The notes under the pieces were generated by a model. It did not search any database, was not told the origin of the DNA, and was given only the letters and a program-made list of their open reading frames with translations. Positions 32,937-47,900 of a DNA stretch of 64,000 nucleotides are shown piece after piece. Origin of the DNA: Amphiura filiformis (taxonomy: Eukaryota > Echinodermata > Ophiuroidea > Amphilepidida > Amphiuridae); the NCBI RefSeq assembly GCF_039555335.1, contig NC_092628.1, positions 97,964,536 through 98,028,535 of the forward strand. Reading direction: 5' to 3'. The number at the start of each line of letters is the position of its first letter. Position 1 is the first letter of the stretch. The position numbers and the translations under genes are program-made.

Positions 32937-35900
32937 ATGTCGTTCTTCGGTTCTAATCCACTTGTTTCGCCCGTAGGGCAAAGAATAGGTAAGTAAAACG
33001 TCTCTCTTTTTTATAAGAAGTTACTTCAGTGAATGAGTTAGTTGTATGATTCGTGGATCTTTCTCTAGATTTGCTCTAGATGACGTACAAATCAATCAAT
33101 GTTTTGATTGAGTGCCCAACCCCCCTTGCCTTAGCATGAAAATTGAAATGCATGCATGCATGCTATAAAATAATAGTTTCTCGATCATGAGAGTTCAATA
33201 GGCACGCATAATGATAATCGGCGCCGGTGTACAACGCCTACAACACACGCTTTGGGTAGCACTGCATTTCCTGTGCGTGCACAATCGATCGCGCTATCGT
33301 GTCATTCCACTCAACTTGCGACATTACGCACAGCGCAGTCACACAGATACTGTTATGATCAAGAAACTATTGTTTTAGCTATATTTTAGCTATGTTGTTT
33401 GGCATGCCCAATCAAAATAAAAAATGTACTTGCCACAGTCATTCAAGTCCTGCTCGTCTAGTTCCATAAGGGACGTTGTGCAGTATCACAAAGAAGAAGA
33501 AGAAGAAGAAGTCATGTCAGTGTCTGTGATAATGTTTTCATCACAATCAGCTGCACAGATTTATTTAGCTTTCATAACCTCAAGCCTGTGATCCAATCAA
33601 AAAAATTTATTGCCTGACTATGGCATGCCCGTGTCGTGCACTAATTCATTGCCCGGTCATGAACTCACAATGTCAATGACAATGAGAACAGTCTTGACTG
33701 TAATACGCGCTACAATGTCTTCTGCGCTCGTGTGCGTAAGCGGTATTGCAACACACGCCCACATGTTGCCGACGCACTTCTGTGATTGGTAGCTCTTGTT
33801 GTCGCCTCTAATGTCAAGTTCGCCTGGTTGATTTTTTGGTAGGGTAGGTTATTTACAATTTAATTTAAACTGTTTTATATTTAACAGTTATTTAGTTTTA
33901 TGGCATAAAATGCAGTTTTGTTTTAATGTTTAAAATATCAAATATGACGGTACCGGTAATGAATGTATTTTGAAATACCTCGGCCCAAAACAAAACCCTC
34001 CAATTTCCCACAATGACCTCAAGATATGCTGCACATTCATTGCAACTAGAAGTACCGGTACCGGTACCCAGTAAATTAAAATGCCAAATAATTTTTAGAA
34101 TAGTACCTGCTGAAGTACGTGCACACATGTCAAGCATGCAGGGTTATAGCCACGCCGGTTGGGGGCAACCGCAACGGACCGGCACTAAAAAAATATATAT
34201 TTTTGATTTTTGTTGTTGATTTTTTTCCCCAAAAATGTTTCATTCATCATAAAAAGTGTAAAAAACAAAAACAAAATTTGGGGGGTACCCTAGCCTATTC
34301 CCTGATCCCTCATGTTCGCTAAAAAGATTGTGCCCAAGCCAGCACTCTAATTGGATATTAGCCGGCACTCAACTTGGGGTAGCTATAACCCTGCATCGGA
34401 CCTCGTTCAGACATGTCAGAATAATTTGCATATATATTTTTATTCAAATTTCAATGAAAAAATTTGTATTTGTTTTTGACTATTTGAAATAAAACTTAAT
34501 TTGCTGTAAACATTTGAATATTTGACAAGATTATACTTACGCGATGTTAAAAAGATGCATAATAGTTTGTGTGTTACCGCCATATAATTATAATGCGTTG
34601 TGAATTGTAACATCACGATCACAAAGGTTTAGAGCAATCTGCTGTATCTAGACTATCATTGGATCATACATTAGTGTGCAATTTAAAAAGGCATTCATGC
34701 AGTTTTTATTCAATTGGTCATGTTTACTACATTTTCATCAGAATTCCTTAAACATTTAATATTTTGCTGATGTAGCATAGTTAAGTGTTAAGTTGTTAAG
34801 TTGTTAACCATTTAGTTGTGAGCACTGCTATATATCTACATGTACATCCCATAACAATGTACCTTGAGTAAAAACTCATGATCAACAAGATATGTATCAA
34901 CTGTCAAAATGTACTTGAACATAAAATTTAGATCCAGCCAATTTCAGCAAGTTATTGTTTCTTGCAGACAAAGCCACTACAGAGGGGCTAGCTTCAGAGG
35001 ATTGGGCTCTGAATATGGAAATTTGTGATATCATAAATGAAACAGAGGAAGGGTAAGTCTAGATAAATGTATTCTTTCCCGAAAAGTATTTGATGAGGTA
35101 CTGGTAGGGCAGGGTTCCCAATAAATTGTTGAATTTTTATGACACTATTGTCTGTCCAATTAACTTAGAGACCCGGTTTTTATTACTTATCTAGCTATAA
35201 TACACGTTTTCAAAAAAAGTCATGAAAGAAAAGTTGTTAGTGACTTTCAGACCTAAGAAGTTTTTCTTGTTCCAAAGATATTTGGTAACATTTTATAACT
35301 ACAAATCTATTGAATTTTGAGCAAACTCACAGCAAATTTGAAAATGATCTGTGAAACTTTGGGTGCCATTTACCAAATTTACGTATTTGGACGGTTCGAA
35401 TCATCTTCATTCATAGTGGAAATTTTAGAGCTTATATAATATCATGTTTGAGCGGGGGCTTAATTTTCGCGATTGGAGCTCCAACCACGGAAATAACACC
35501 TTGCGAATATGCAACATTCTTATTCAATGGGTGCGTCTTGTAAAGAATTGACGTAATTTGATTGGTTTTCTGGTGTATAATATCTCACAATAGTTGATAG
35601 TGATATTAGTCAGTGCGCGTGCCTCCACGCAACGGCGGCACGCTTGTTGCTTCTCAATGATCGCTCGATATTGCGTTCGCGTAATACAAGTGCGAGACCT
35701 AAGAACGCGATTCGGCGGCTTAGATATTTGTGATGGTTTCGTTCATAAAAAACAACAGTGATGTCCTAACAAAACAGCTTTATTTTTTTCTGAAAAAAGG
35801 CAGCTTTTCTCGCAAAATTTACATTAAAACTGAATAAGAATGAGATGCGCCGGCATCCACTACTCAAAATATTGGCCAGCCCATCCATTATGACACGATA

Positions 35901-38900
35901 TTGGATAGGCAAAAGACAAAATCCTATCTTTTATTCTCTAAAAGTAGAGGACAGGACTTAGCAATGGCGAAAATAACATTTGCAATTGCAAAAATGTCTC
36001 TCTTACTCTAAATCGCGAAAATAACTGCTCACAAAAAATCCCCTTTTACAGTATTTGGGAGGCTGGACTTGGCTGGTGGATTAAAATTTTCTTTTTCGTG
36101 GGTTGTTTTCAGGGAGGCCTGGAAAAAAGGGCAATTTGGCAATGTTCTTGCTGGGAAATTTGGTCATGTTGGAGAAAAGATTTCTGGATAAAGAAATACA
36201 TTTAGAAATAGTGGGAAATCCTACTAAGTTGAGGGAAATTGATCTCTCGTGCCGGAAAATAAACATTTTTCCAGGCCTGTTGCAACCACAATGTAGTCAA
36301 AAGTTTTTTTTTTTTTGTTTTTTTTTTTTTAGGGGGGTTAAGTTATCAAACAAACTCATTCAGGGGTTCAATCCTTCTAACCCTCCCTCCGGGGCTCCCT
36401 CCCTCCCTCCCCCCCACAAAGACCACACTGGTAACCATGCATTGTACCAAATATCACAGAAAAATTTTTTTAACCAGTAGTACAGACCGCAAAATCATCA
36501 AAATAGAGAGTATGCAAAGTTGCATTGTCCAAAAATTTGGATAAAAGGGGTACTTTGAGATAATCCAGTAATTAAATGTGTTGCATGTATCTGATACAAG
36601 TTATTTAGATATTTTTGAAAAAAAGGGACAAAACTTTCGAAGTCGGGCCTGCAGCGTGCGCCAGGAAGGAAGTAATGTCATCGTGGGTCAGCCTTTATTC
36701 AGAAGCATCATGCATTTATCAGTTTTAAGAAATTTTTGTTTTCAAATTTGTTTGCCCATAATGCCCAAGTATTTATGTTCTTATGTAACACACATTATCT
36801 TTATTTTCTCTAGACCTAAGGATGCTATGAAGGCAATCAAGAAGAAGCTGATAGGCAACAGGAAATGGAAAGAGGTTATGTTTACTTTAACGGTAAGTCA
36901 CACCCTCATGGATTCCTTGGGTTATGCGGTTTGCAATGACACTGCGGTGAACATGCTGCAAAATAAGGATTCTGAAGGGTGCTCATTTCAAGCCTTAAGC
37001 AATTTTGAAATGGCACATCTATTTTACAAGGCAATTACATGAAAAAGAATAGCAGCAATTAATAGGGCATTAAGGCAACTGGTAGGGGCACCAAAATTTT
37101 TTGCCTTCAGTGCCTTCGGTTATTTTGCAGCCTGACGGTGAATATTTTTAAGAGCTCTTTATAAATGTTGTTTGCCAGAGTTCAATAATTAACCAAATGT
37201 TGTTGTTTTTAATTTCCACACATAATTTTGATAATATTTCAAAAAATCAATAATTGACTAAACTTAACAATGAAATAACGGATTGCATGTAATGGAAACT
37301 GTTTTTAACACTGATGGTGGCAAAGGTGTCATCACATGATCAAAAGTGACATCATGACTGCTTTTAGAAGCTAGAAAAATCAACTGATGAAGCCAGGAAA
37401 TTATTTTTTTCCCACTTTCAGATTATGTGAGCCGTTAATGATATAAACTAGGAAAAGATATTCCTGGATTGTTCTTCATGCACATTTCCTTGGTCTAAAT
37501 AACCTTTTCCCAATGCTTCAATGTAATATGAAAATACATACAGGCTGCATCAAACAATTCATGATTGCTGTGCTCGATTTATAGGATTTTTATTAACTTT
37601 ATTTATTAGTTATTACTCTAACCTTATTTTTATACCCACATTTACATGAACACTTTCCTTTTGCTGACTTACCATAAACACCTTTAACTAGGGTGTGCAA
37701 TATTTTGTGAAGGGAGGTATTTATCAATATCAGAAGCAAATGTTCAGTAAAAAAAGCTTAAAAATCAAGGGCAAAATCGCAAAGTATGACTCACTTCCAG
37801 GTTGATTGCAGGCTCAAATCCAATGTGGCAGCGCTCACATAACAGTGTATTCACAGTAAATACTACTAAATTACATCACAAAGTGGATTTAAAGTAAGGA
37901 TGTGATTCTTACCATAATTTGGCAATGAACCAGGTGGAAATTTAAGTTTGAATAGATTTTGTTTCATGCAATTTATTGTGATAGCCACCATTTCAGGCTG
38001 GGAAATAAGTGGGACCAGGGGCCATTTGGCTCCTCCTGGTTCATTGAAAATAGCCTCTGGTTCCCTGTAAAACCCTGTAAACCAGGGGCAATTTTTTTTA
38101 CAAAGTAGCCCCTTATCTGGCGCTTGTTTCTGGCCTTTCATGGCAATAACCAAGCTTTAGTCCCTGGTTCATTGAAAATAGTCCCTGGTCATAAATAAGT
38201 GGGACCAGGGGCCATTTGGCTCCTGCAGGGTCAGAATTTCGTTTCACAGTGCGAGAATCAATCTTGATTCTTGCAGAATGAATTTATGGAATCATTTGAT
38301 TCTCGTAAATCAACTTCTGTGTAAACTACAAACGTTTGCGAGAGTCAACTTTGATTTACGTAAATCTGTTTACGAGAATCTTTGCGAGAATCGATTCACG
38401 CCGAAATTCTGACCCTGCTCCTGGTTCATTGAAAATAGCCCCTGGTTACCTGTAAAACCCTGTGAACCAGGGGCTATTGTTTTTACAAAGTAGCCCCTGG
38501 TCCGACGCTTCTTATTTCCCAGCCTGCTACTGATGCTATAGTTTAAAGCATATTCACACAATATGGCATGCAATATTATGCCGGGGCATTTATTAGAGGA
38601 GCTGACCAGGACTATGCATTTATGTGGATATGAACACTCCACTCCCAAGAAAGCAGCTATACCTTTTGTTTTATTTATAGGTGACATTTCACAATGCAAT
38701 TAATGCCAGACACACAATGTATGCAACCTTTTAAAAGAGTTCTCACTTCTAGGTCTAGTCACTCAAGATGAAGCTTTGCTTGCTGTGACATTGAAGTGTT
38801 AGGGTTTGTTTATTATTAGGTTTTCTGTTTAAATGAAAGGTTTGCATTGTATCGACTCCATGTTTAAAAAAATAAAATATAATATAGCAAGATCAAAATA

Positions 38901-41900
38901 ATTACGATAACCAATTTAATATAAACCAAGATTATTTATTCATTTATTTCATTTGTTCTTTCATTGTGAATTATGTACATTTATTTGGTTACATGTGTTT
39001 GGCATTTTATTTTATTTTGTTTTCTGCCTTATACAGAGAAAGCAACTGCAAAAAATATCATATTTGTATAGAAGCTTGGATTTCAAGTTGTAAACAAAAA
39101 TTGTGCCAACATGGCTCAAAATAAGCTAAGGTGTCATAAAAGTGTAACACACAATTATTTTTCCAGCTCTTTTCTTTTGGTCTCCAACCAGGTTTAAATT
39201 ATAGTATGCACATATATCGTTCATAATACACTAAAAGAAAGATAAGTTATAGACCATTTACTTCACAAATTTAATTTTCTAGCCCTGCGTACGTTATATG
39301 TGACAGACACAATTTTGATGATTTTCTGCAATCAAATAAAAATTTATAAAGTATTACATAAGGTATTTTGTGGTTATTTAGGTGTAGGACCTACACCAAC
39401 TGATTGTGGAAAAAAATGTGTCCAAATATTACAATAAGGAGGATAAATTGTTATAAATAAAATATGTGTGTCTGTCAAGCCATAACATACGCAAGATGTC
39501 TGTCAAATGTAACATACAGAATAATAATTTGGCAAAAACAGTAGTTCAAGATGGGAAATTGAATAAAGATCACATGCAGTTTATAAATCACATGTTTTAA
39601 AACACTTTTATAAACTCTAAACTATCATAATAATGTGAACATCAAGTGATTTTTAATTTTTTAAACGTATTATGTATGTTACTTTTGACAGACACATACA
39701 AATCTTATGTATGTTACTTATGCGTACAAATGTTTGACAGACAACACTTAACAATGGATTGTGTCATCAAAAAGCTTCTCCTCACAAAGTGATAGTGCCA
39801 CAAAGCTAGGTGGAGCTAAATGCTATGTCATGTAGCATAATTAGCTGTATCACCCTAGTTTAGCAGGAATTACAGCACCGTCTTGCGTATGTTACTATTT
39901 GACAGACATTTCAAGAAAAATTTTAAAATTGTTATATGTTCAAAAAAGATGGCAGTCACTTACAAATTGATTATAATATGGAGAAATGAAGTTATTTACA
40001 ATAGATTTACCCTTTAGTTTATGCTTCAAGTCTTTGTTTATAAAAAACTGAGGGACTTCAAAATCAATCAAAAGTTTGACAGACAATAGTAACATACATA
40101 AGGCAAACTTTTAAATCCTTTTTTGATCTGTTAACTTATAATTCATAATGCCTCTTTCTGTTTTTTTGATTGGTTTAATGCACCATTTTGGGAAACAGGT
40201 CACATGAATTTCTATAAGGATCCATAAAAAAAATTAAAAGCTGTTGAAAAAAGGCGTCTCTTGGCATGTTACAAATAAAAGTGTAAAAATAGGCATTTTT
40301 ACAGCTATTTTATATATTTTTTATTATTTAGAGTGAAAGAATTTTACTTAAATTGTGTATGCTATGTCTTTACTACCTAAACTTGCCACTAAACTAGCAA
40401 ATATTCCATTTCTATAATTATTATTTTTAAAAAAAGATGTCAAAATATATGGCTATAATATGACACCTTAGCATATTTTGAGCCACATACATGTACACAT
40501 CAAAATGAGCCTCCCTCTCTCAAGGGTTAACCAAAGAGATGATTTGAAACCAACAAAAATAACAGTAATATAATTCAATACCTATGTTATACCAAGATAT
40601 CATCTGATATCGAATAGGGAATGGCAACGTATACTAGAGAAGCGTTGTTTGTTTTGTCACACAATGTATTATCTTCCACGGTGTTCATATTGACTTGCAA
40701 AATAAAATTCAGCTGTAGCTCATGCATACCAAACTATGTAGCTAGCTCCCATGGTGAAGGATGTTTTTCAGACATAAATAAGGGGTGAGGTGAGGTCCTA
40801 TAACATGTTCATGTTCTATTTTCTATCTTACATACCAATACCATTAAAACAATTATGTTTCCAAATTTAGAGCTGTATTGCTCCAGCGGTTGTATTAATA
40901 TTGCACCCTCACTCTCTGTCACTAGTGATTTCTGATGATTGAACAGAATAGAAAGAATTCAAGAAGAAAATATTTTGAATTTTTTATTTATTGAATCAAA
41001 ACAGGGATTGCATAAATTGATATGAAAGGTCATTCCTTTCTCACAAATTTCATAATCATCAATTTTCAGGATATGTTTTATTACAAAATTTTATTAAATT
41101 ACACTTCATTTATATTCAAATTTAATACATGTACTTTTTTTCACAGACACACCCTCAGGCCTGGTTTAGAGTTTTTGGTAGCAAATATGGAATCAAACAA
41201 CCGTATCAATCATATTGTCATAACATGACCACATTTGGATTTATGATGGGTCATTGGAATGAGTGATTTCTTTTTGTGTTGTGTTATGAAGATTCAAAAT
41301 TGACAAATTCAACATAGATTTCTTTTCGTATTTCCAAATGTAATTGGAAACAATGTTGATCAATGTGCAGCAAGAATGTACTGCCACAATATTATTTTAT
41401 TGTTCCCAATTAATGAGACAATCCACTACCTTCAACCTTGCATAACCCATGAGCTATTAAATGACAATGGTACAGTGCTGAGCAACAGTGAATTTATTTG
41501 TTTATATTGACTTGATATTGAAGCAAATGACCTATGAAATTGTCCTGTGATGAAAGGATGTAATGATCCATCATCCAATTTGCTAAACTTGTCAGTGATG
41601 ATTTTATATAGCGTATCCTTGCAATATGATAGTGTAGTGTTACATTGCTTGCTTTTGTACTTTTGTTGGCAGTGGTATGCTGTTTATAATTAATTAATAT
41701 GAGTAAATTTCAACTTGCATTAAATTACATTATGCAATATATTTGAATTTGGAATTCCATCTGATTTTATTCAGTATGACATGCTTGCTTTGTGCAATTG
41801 TGAATATATTTTAATTATTTTGTATAACATGCAAGAAAAATATAAATTGAAATTGGTTTGAAAATTAATTGTTAAAAGGGCTATTTTGTATAATTTGTAA

Positions 41901-44900
41901 AGGAAGATTTATTTTACACAGAAGATGATGTTTCTGTTGCATGTCAAATAAGGCTTGTATATTTTGTTAATTGTTTAATTCTGGATTGCTTAATTTCTAT
42001 TTTTAACAATTCCATTGACACCTCATGCATATTTATACTGGGTAGGATTGTAGCTATGTTCACTGGAGGAGCATGCAAACTCAGTGAAACTGGCACTGCA
42101 GCCCTGTTATATTGATTTTTCAAAGTAAAATGCTAATACTATACTACAAATACAATGCATCCAAAGATCCAAGAATTAATGAGGTGTCGCTGGAGCTGAA
42201 TAACAGTTGGTAACAATTTTCGGAAAAAACAATGTCTTCGCTCATTTTGACATTTTATGCAGTGGTTTAGAAATGTAAAGACTTTAAACATGTATTGTTA
42301 TATTGTATTGTTATAGTTTTGATACATAATGCACAGTTGGTGTCTGTGTTGATGACTCAGCCATTATCAGTATTGTTTATTCAGTGCAAAGTCAAGCAAA
42401 TCCATGTCATGGCAGACCATTTGGAAGATATATGTCTGAATAACATATTAATTTTATCTTAGGCAACTCGTCACCTAAAGTGGAAAAATATTACATTACC
42501 ATTTTAATTATACTCACTGCACAAATACTGATTTGAAGACAACTTAGGAGAAATCTTAATTTATTTATTTTATGCACATTTTAAATGTTATCCTTTAATT
42601 GTGTAATGTGAGAATACCTCAGTTCCAAATTCTATTAATGTTCTGATACATGTATACATAGAATAAATCTCCCGTTGTGTGGTTTGTTGTTCAATTCTTT
42701 GTGCTGTGTTGTGTCCATACACACAGAAACCTCCTACATTAACTAAAATTTCAGTAGCCTGTAGAGTATGTTTGCACACCTCTACTTTTTCAAAATGTAT
42801 GTTTGATAATTAAAAAAACAATATAGGGAAATACTGATAGTGCCTTTAAGTGTCAATGTTTGATTGTTTTAAAATCCATTTAGGTGCTGGAGACGTGTGT
42901 CAAGAATTGCGGTCATCGATTTCATGTGTTGGTCTGCAAGAGGGACTTCATTCAGGAACTGGTCAAGATCATCCAGCCCAACATCAATCCACCCACGGTG
43001 GTCCAAGAGAAGATCCTCAGCGTGATTCAGACGTGGTCAGATGCATTCAGAAGCGCCCCCGATCTGCAGGGAGTGGTAAAAGTTTACGAGGAGATGAGAC
43101 AAAAGGGAATTGAGTTCCCTGCGACAGACTTAGACGCATTGTCACCAATTCACACACCACAAAGAGTAAGTATTTATTTTTTATGCACAGAAATCGGGTG
43201 TCTTAGCTAGCCAAATGTCCTTTTGAACAGTTTGCTGCTGGGGTGTGGCACCCCGCAATTTACTTCAGAAAGTTTTACAAATCCGTCAATTCGTTATTTG
43301 CATAAAATTCACACACCACAAAGAGTAAGTATTTATTTTGTATGCACAGAAATCGGGTGTCTTCGCTAGCCAAATGTCATTTTGAACAGGTTTGCTGCTG
43401 GGGTGTGGCACTCAACAATTTACTACAGAAAGTGTTACAAATCCTTCAATTCGTTATTTGCATGAAATGTGCACTAAAATAAAGGTGATTGGCTCCACAA
43501 CAGAGACACAGAGTGTACATTCTTCTTTTTGAGTCATTGGTGAACACCCATGTGTATAACTCCTAAATACATTCAGATTTGTTTGAACTACAAAACTTCT
43601 GGCAAAAAAAATCATTTTGGTTAAATTTAGAAACAGGAATCTCTACTTTCTGTTTCCTTTCCATTTCTATGAAAATCTTTATCACTAGTTTTTAATGTTA
43701 CGCTTACTGCACATGTGTCAGGAAATGGGAGGTCCCAGGGTCAGGATTTTTACAGATCGACCTGTTTTTATGCATAGCAGGTAGACATTTTTTATGCTAA
43801 AATATTTGCAAATTAAACAAAATACAAAATGGCCCCAATAATGCAGATGGCAAAAATGTGATTTGTAGTTAAATAGTGTGCAAATAAGTTGAAACAAGAG
43901 GTTTTGTTTGTTTGTTTGTTTGTTTTTTGTCTGTTGTTTAGTGTTCGTTTTACTTATTGAATCATTTCCCAGGATTTCAAGATTTAAAAGCTGTGCTACA
44001 TAATAATGTTGCTATTTCATATTATCAATTATTTCACATACATGTACATATGTATGCAATTAAACATTGCCATTTAACATGACTGTTGTTATACATGTAC
44101 AATTGTACATGTAAAACTAATCATTCCAAGCTGATGACACTAAAACAAGTAGGGCAACTGCTTTACTATCTGCAATTCTGCATGCATAAAAAAGTGTTCA
44201 ATGTCATATTTAATTTACTCACCTTTGTATTGAGTGAGTACTATATTATCACAGGCCATAGCCTTGATAGAACTAACATAATGGGCTTTGACTATTATAA
44301 ATGTATATAAATAGCCAGACCTTTCAATTCAGTTAAGTGCATTATATCTCACTGATAGTACCTATTGTCCTGCATGTACATTGCACTTGAAGAACAAGTC
44401 CAAATGAGGTTTTATAGATGGCCGTATACACATGTTGATTATGATTATATTTTAATTTTCCATTATTTCATTGATTTCAAGTTTGCTATGGCAACTAGTA
44501 AGTTACGAATCGTACAGGCGTACATGTAAAATGGTTGGAAAATTCTTCTCAACTAAAGTCCCCATGATAACTCTCTCACTGTGTCTAAGCGGCCGGGGTT
44601 CAATCACAGCTGAGTCCTGATGATATTTTTCTCTGTCAAAATTTTCATATGCCAGTTTACTTGAGCCCAAAAATCATCATTTAAATCACAATTTCTCAGG
44701 CTTGCATCATTTATTTCCAATCGTCACATATATTAATTGTGTCTTGCATTGTCTTACACCCTGCTAGGCTGAATCATACAGGCCACCTCCTTCTTTATTA
44801 TTTACAAATAGGTTTCCCCATATTAATATTCCATAGCTCAAATAAGGTTGAATAAAAGTATAAAAAGTATAGAGTATACAGAGTGCAATCTGGTACAAAG

Positions 44901-47900
44901 AATATGAATTTGTTCATTACACCAATATTCCTTGAAACTTTTTTTGTTATACAATTGATATAACACTTTCAATCATGTTAAGTTTTCATCTATAAGTACT
45001 CCCAGAAACTTGGTATTTGGTAACATTGTGTGTCATTATCTTTTTCATGTCAATCTTGACACAGATGACCCCTGAAGTGGACCCAGGTGCCAACATGGTG
45101 AGACAAGCCCCTACAAGACAGGTAATACGATATGAACTGATTTCAATACAAGTTTGATTCCAAATTTGTTGAATTACTCTCTTTTGATTAGGGGAAGTTA
45201 TGTAGAACTCTGACACTGAACTGAGGAACTTTCAATACATGACATTTACCTCCAACATCTGAAACATAATTTTGAGACATTCAGTGCCCAGTCCTGTCAC
45301 AATAACACGCCAAGACACATTGGAAGTCATGCTATGGTTTGCAACAAAAGTAGTGCACATACATTCTCATTTAGAACGTTCTGTTTCTTAGTTGTCGATG
45401 ACAAGCATATATTAAACACAATGGCATCCACACGTTGGTACAAAGGAATCCCTCTATCTGTCACCATCTGAATCAATTTTATCTAGGCTCTGACACCATT
45501 CAGTTAATTATGTGGTTTCCACAAGTTAGTATACATAAACATTTTTGCAAAGCTTGTGTGGTTTTTATGTATCTTGCATACATCCTCATCCTCATCACCA
45601 TCCTTCGGCTGCGGAGAATGTGACCACAAGGTATCTCCAAGCACCACTATTTTTGGCAAGTTCAGCTATTTGTTCTGCTTGAGTGCCTCTGTCATGTATA
45701 CATGCCTATGCCTTATGTATCTGAATAATATACAATTGTTCTTAGTAGACATAGACGAAAAGTCGGTATCACAATTATGTCTTGTGCACTTCACGAAATC
45801 ATTAGCCTTCAGTATATGTTAAGGTGTGAATTTGCTTACTTTCAATTGGTTTCATCTGTTCATTTATCATCTATGGCAGTATTTGATACCATTTCAGTAA
45901 ATGGTATTTATGGTACTCTTACACCTCAAGTGACTCAGATATGTTCTTTGTCAATACTGAGACCATCACATCTTCATTTCAACAAAATGTTTTTTGCTTC
46001 ATCATCACAGCCTACTCAAACACACGGTGGCCAGTCCCCACCCCAGCAACAGATGATGGCTCCACCCCAGCATCAGCCACAGCAGATGCCCCTCAGCAGA
46101 TGCCCCCTCAGCAGATGCCCCCTCAACAGCAACCACAACAGCCACTAGACCAACCTCTGACATCTCTTACACCAGATCAACTGTCCAAACTCAGGAGGGA
46201 TCTGGACACCGTGCTGGGCAACGTGAGGGTGATGTCTGAGATGCTGACGGAGATGACACCCGGACAAGAATCGCCAGATGACCTGGATCTCTTGCAGGTA
46301 ATATTGAAGCTTAATCTGGAGTTGACACAGAATGTGAACTAATGCTAAGCCAATCAATTGGTCATTATGAATGAGTTATTGATGTGAAATTGAGTATCAA
46401 ATTTGATTTTACTATAATTATTGATCACCTTATTGATATTTACAACTGAATTTGCAACAATTCAAGTGGACTGTCCCTGAGACTCATCCAGCCATAAGAA
46501 CTATGAATAATTATTGTTTTACATTAAAAAGGAGAAACAATGTACCACAATAACAAAATAAAATTTGAAAACAAACTAAACAAATTTCTGCCCAAGGAGA
46601 CAAGTGATTCTTCTACCCTTCCTTAATCCAGTACTATATATATGTCCATATATTCTTGACAATTCTCAAAGATATATCTGATTTGTTTGTAAACTTTCAG
46701 GATTTGAACCGTACTTGTAGGGCAATGCAGGCTAGACTTGTACAGTTACTTGATAGGGTTGACAATGAAGAAGTTACCGGTAAGTTGGTAGAAAATCCTT
46801 GTTTTAAACGTAGCTACCAGAAGGTCAAATGTTTAGGTAGTATGTGGTTTAGTTGGTATATTTCATAATTGAATTATAATCATATAAATGTATTGCTCCT
46901 GACTTGCAACTTTATAAAAAAAAAACACAATGTGTAGCTCTTCTTTTGAAGTTCAAGTTTTGTGCATTCTGTAAAAAGAACAAGAAAATATGAAATTTGT
47001 TGTTGCAAAATCCAGTTAGATTTTGTAAGCAAATTGATGTTGTAAAGTTTTCAGTTGTCGTTGCATGGTTATGTCTCTTGAAGATGAACAGATTTTGTAT
47101 GAATGTAGTAAGCAGAGCAAAAAATATTACAAAAATGGATTATTTCTTTATTACAAAGTGAAGAGCTTAAAATATATCAAATTATTTCCCAAAATGTTAG
47201 AAAATACAAACGTGAAATGTATACCTACTTCAACAATGTTTCCAACCAACACTAAATCAAAAGTAATTGCAATGCAGTATGTGCATCACCGTATACATCT
47301 ATATATCTTTGTTTTCAGGTGAGCTGTTGAGAGTAAATGATGACTTAAATAATGTTTTTGTGCGATATGATCGCTTTGAACGCTACAGGCAGAGTCAGCC
47401 TGGTGCACAGCAGCCACAACCCACTCAACCTGCAGCCATTCCACCTCCTGTAAGTCAATTATAATAATATGTTTGAAAGTCACTGTATTCTATAAGTTGT
47501 ATATTTGGAAGTTTTATGTGTATTTTATATTGTTTTGTACTGAGCAGGGTTTACCCTCAATTTAAAGATATCATTAAATAAATATAATTGGCTGCAAATA
47601 ATTACATCCAATTATATTGTGTATCCCACCAGAGTTGTCAGAAAGATCATCTAGAATTTGGATTTGAAATCAGATTTTTATGTGCAAGCTTAACATGTAC
47701 CTATTTCGCATATGAAGTTAACATGCACATTTTTGCTTTATCTAGGATAGAAAAGCTGTTTGAGCTAATGTGTCATTACATACTTTTGATACACTTTTCA
47801 TTAACAAATTTTATTCAAAACACACAGAGAAGCATATGCCTACAGACCTTTGGTTTACCTCAAGTTGAGTAGTGATATAGGTGCATATTCTGCTGTATTG

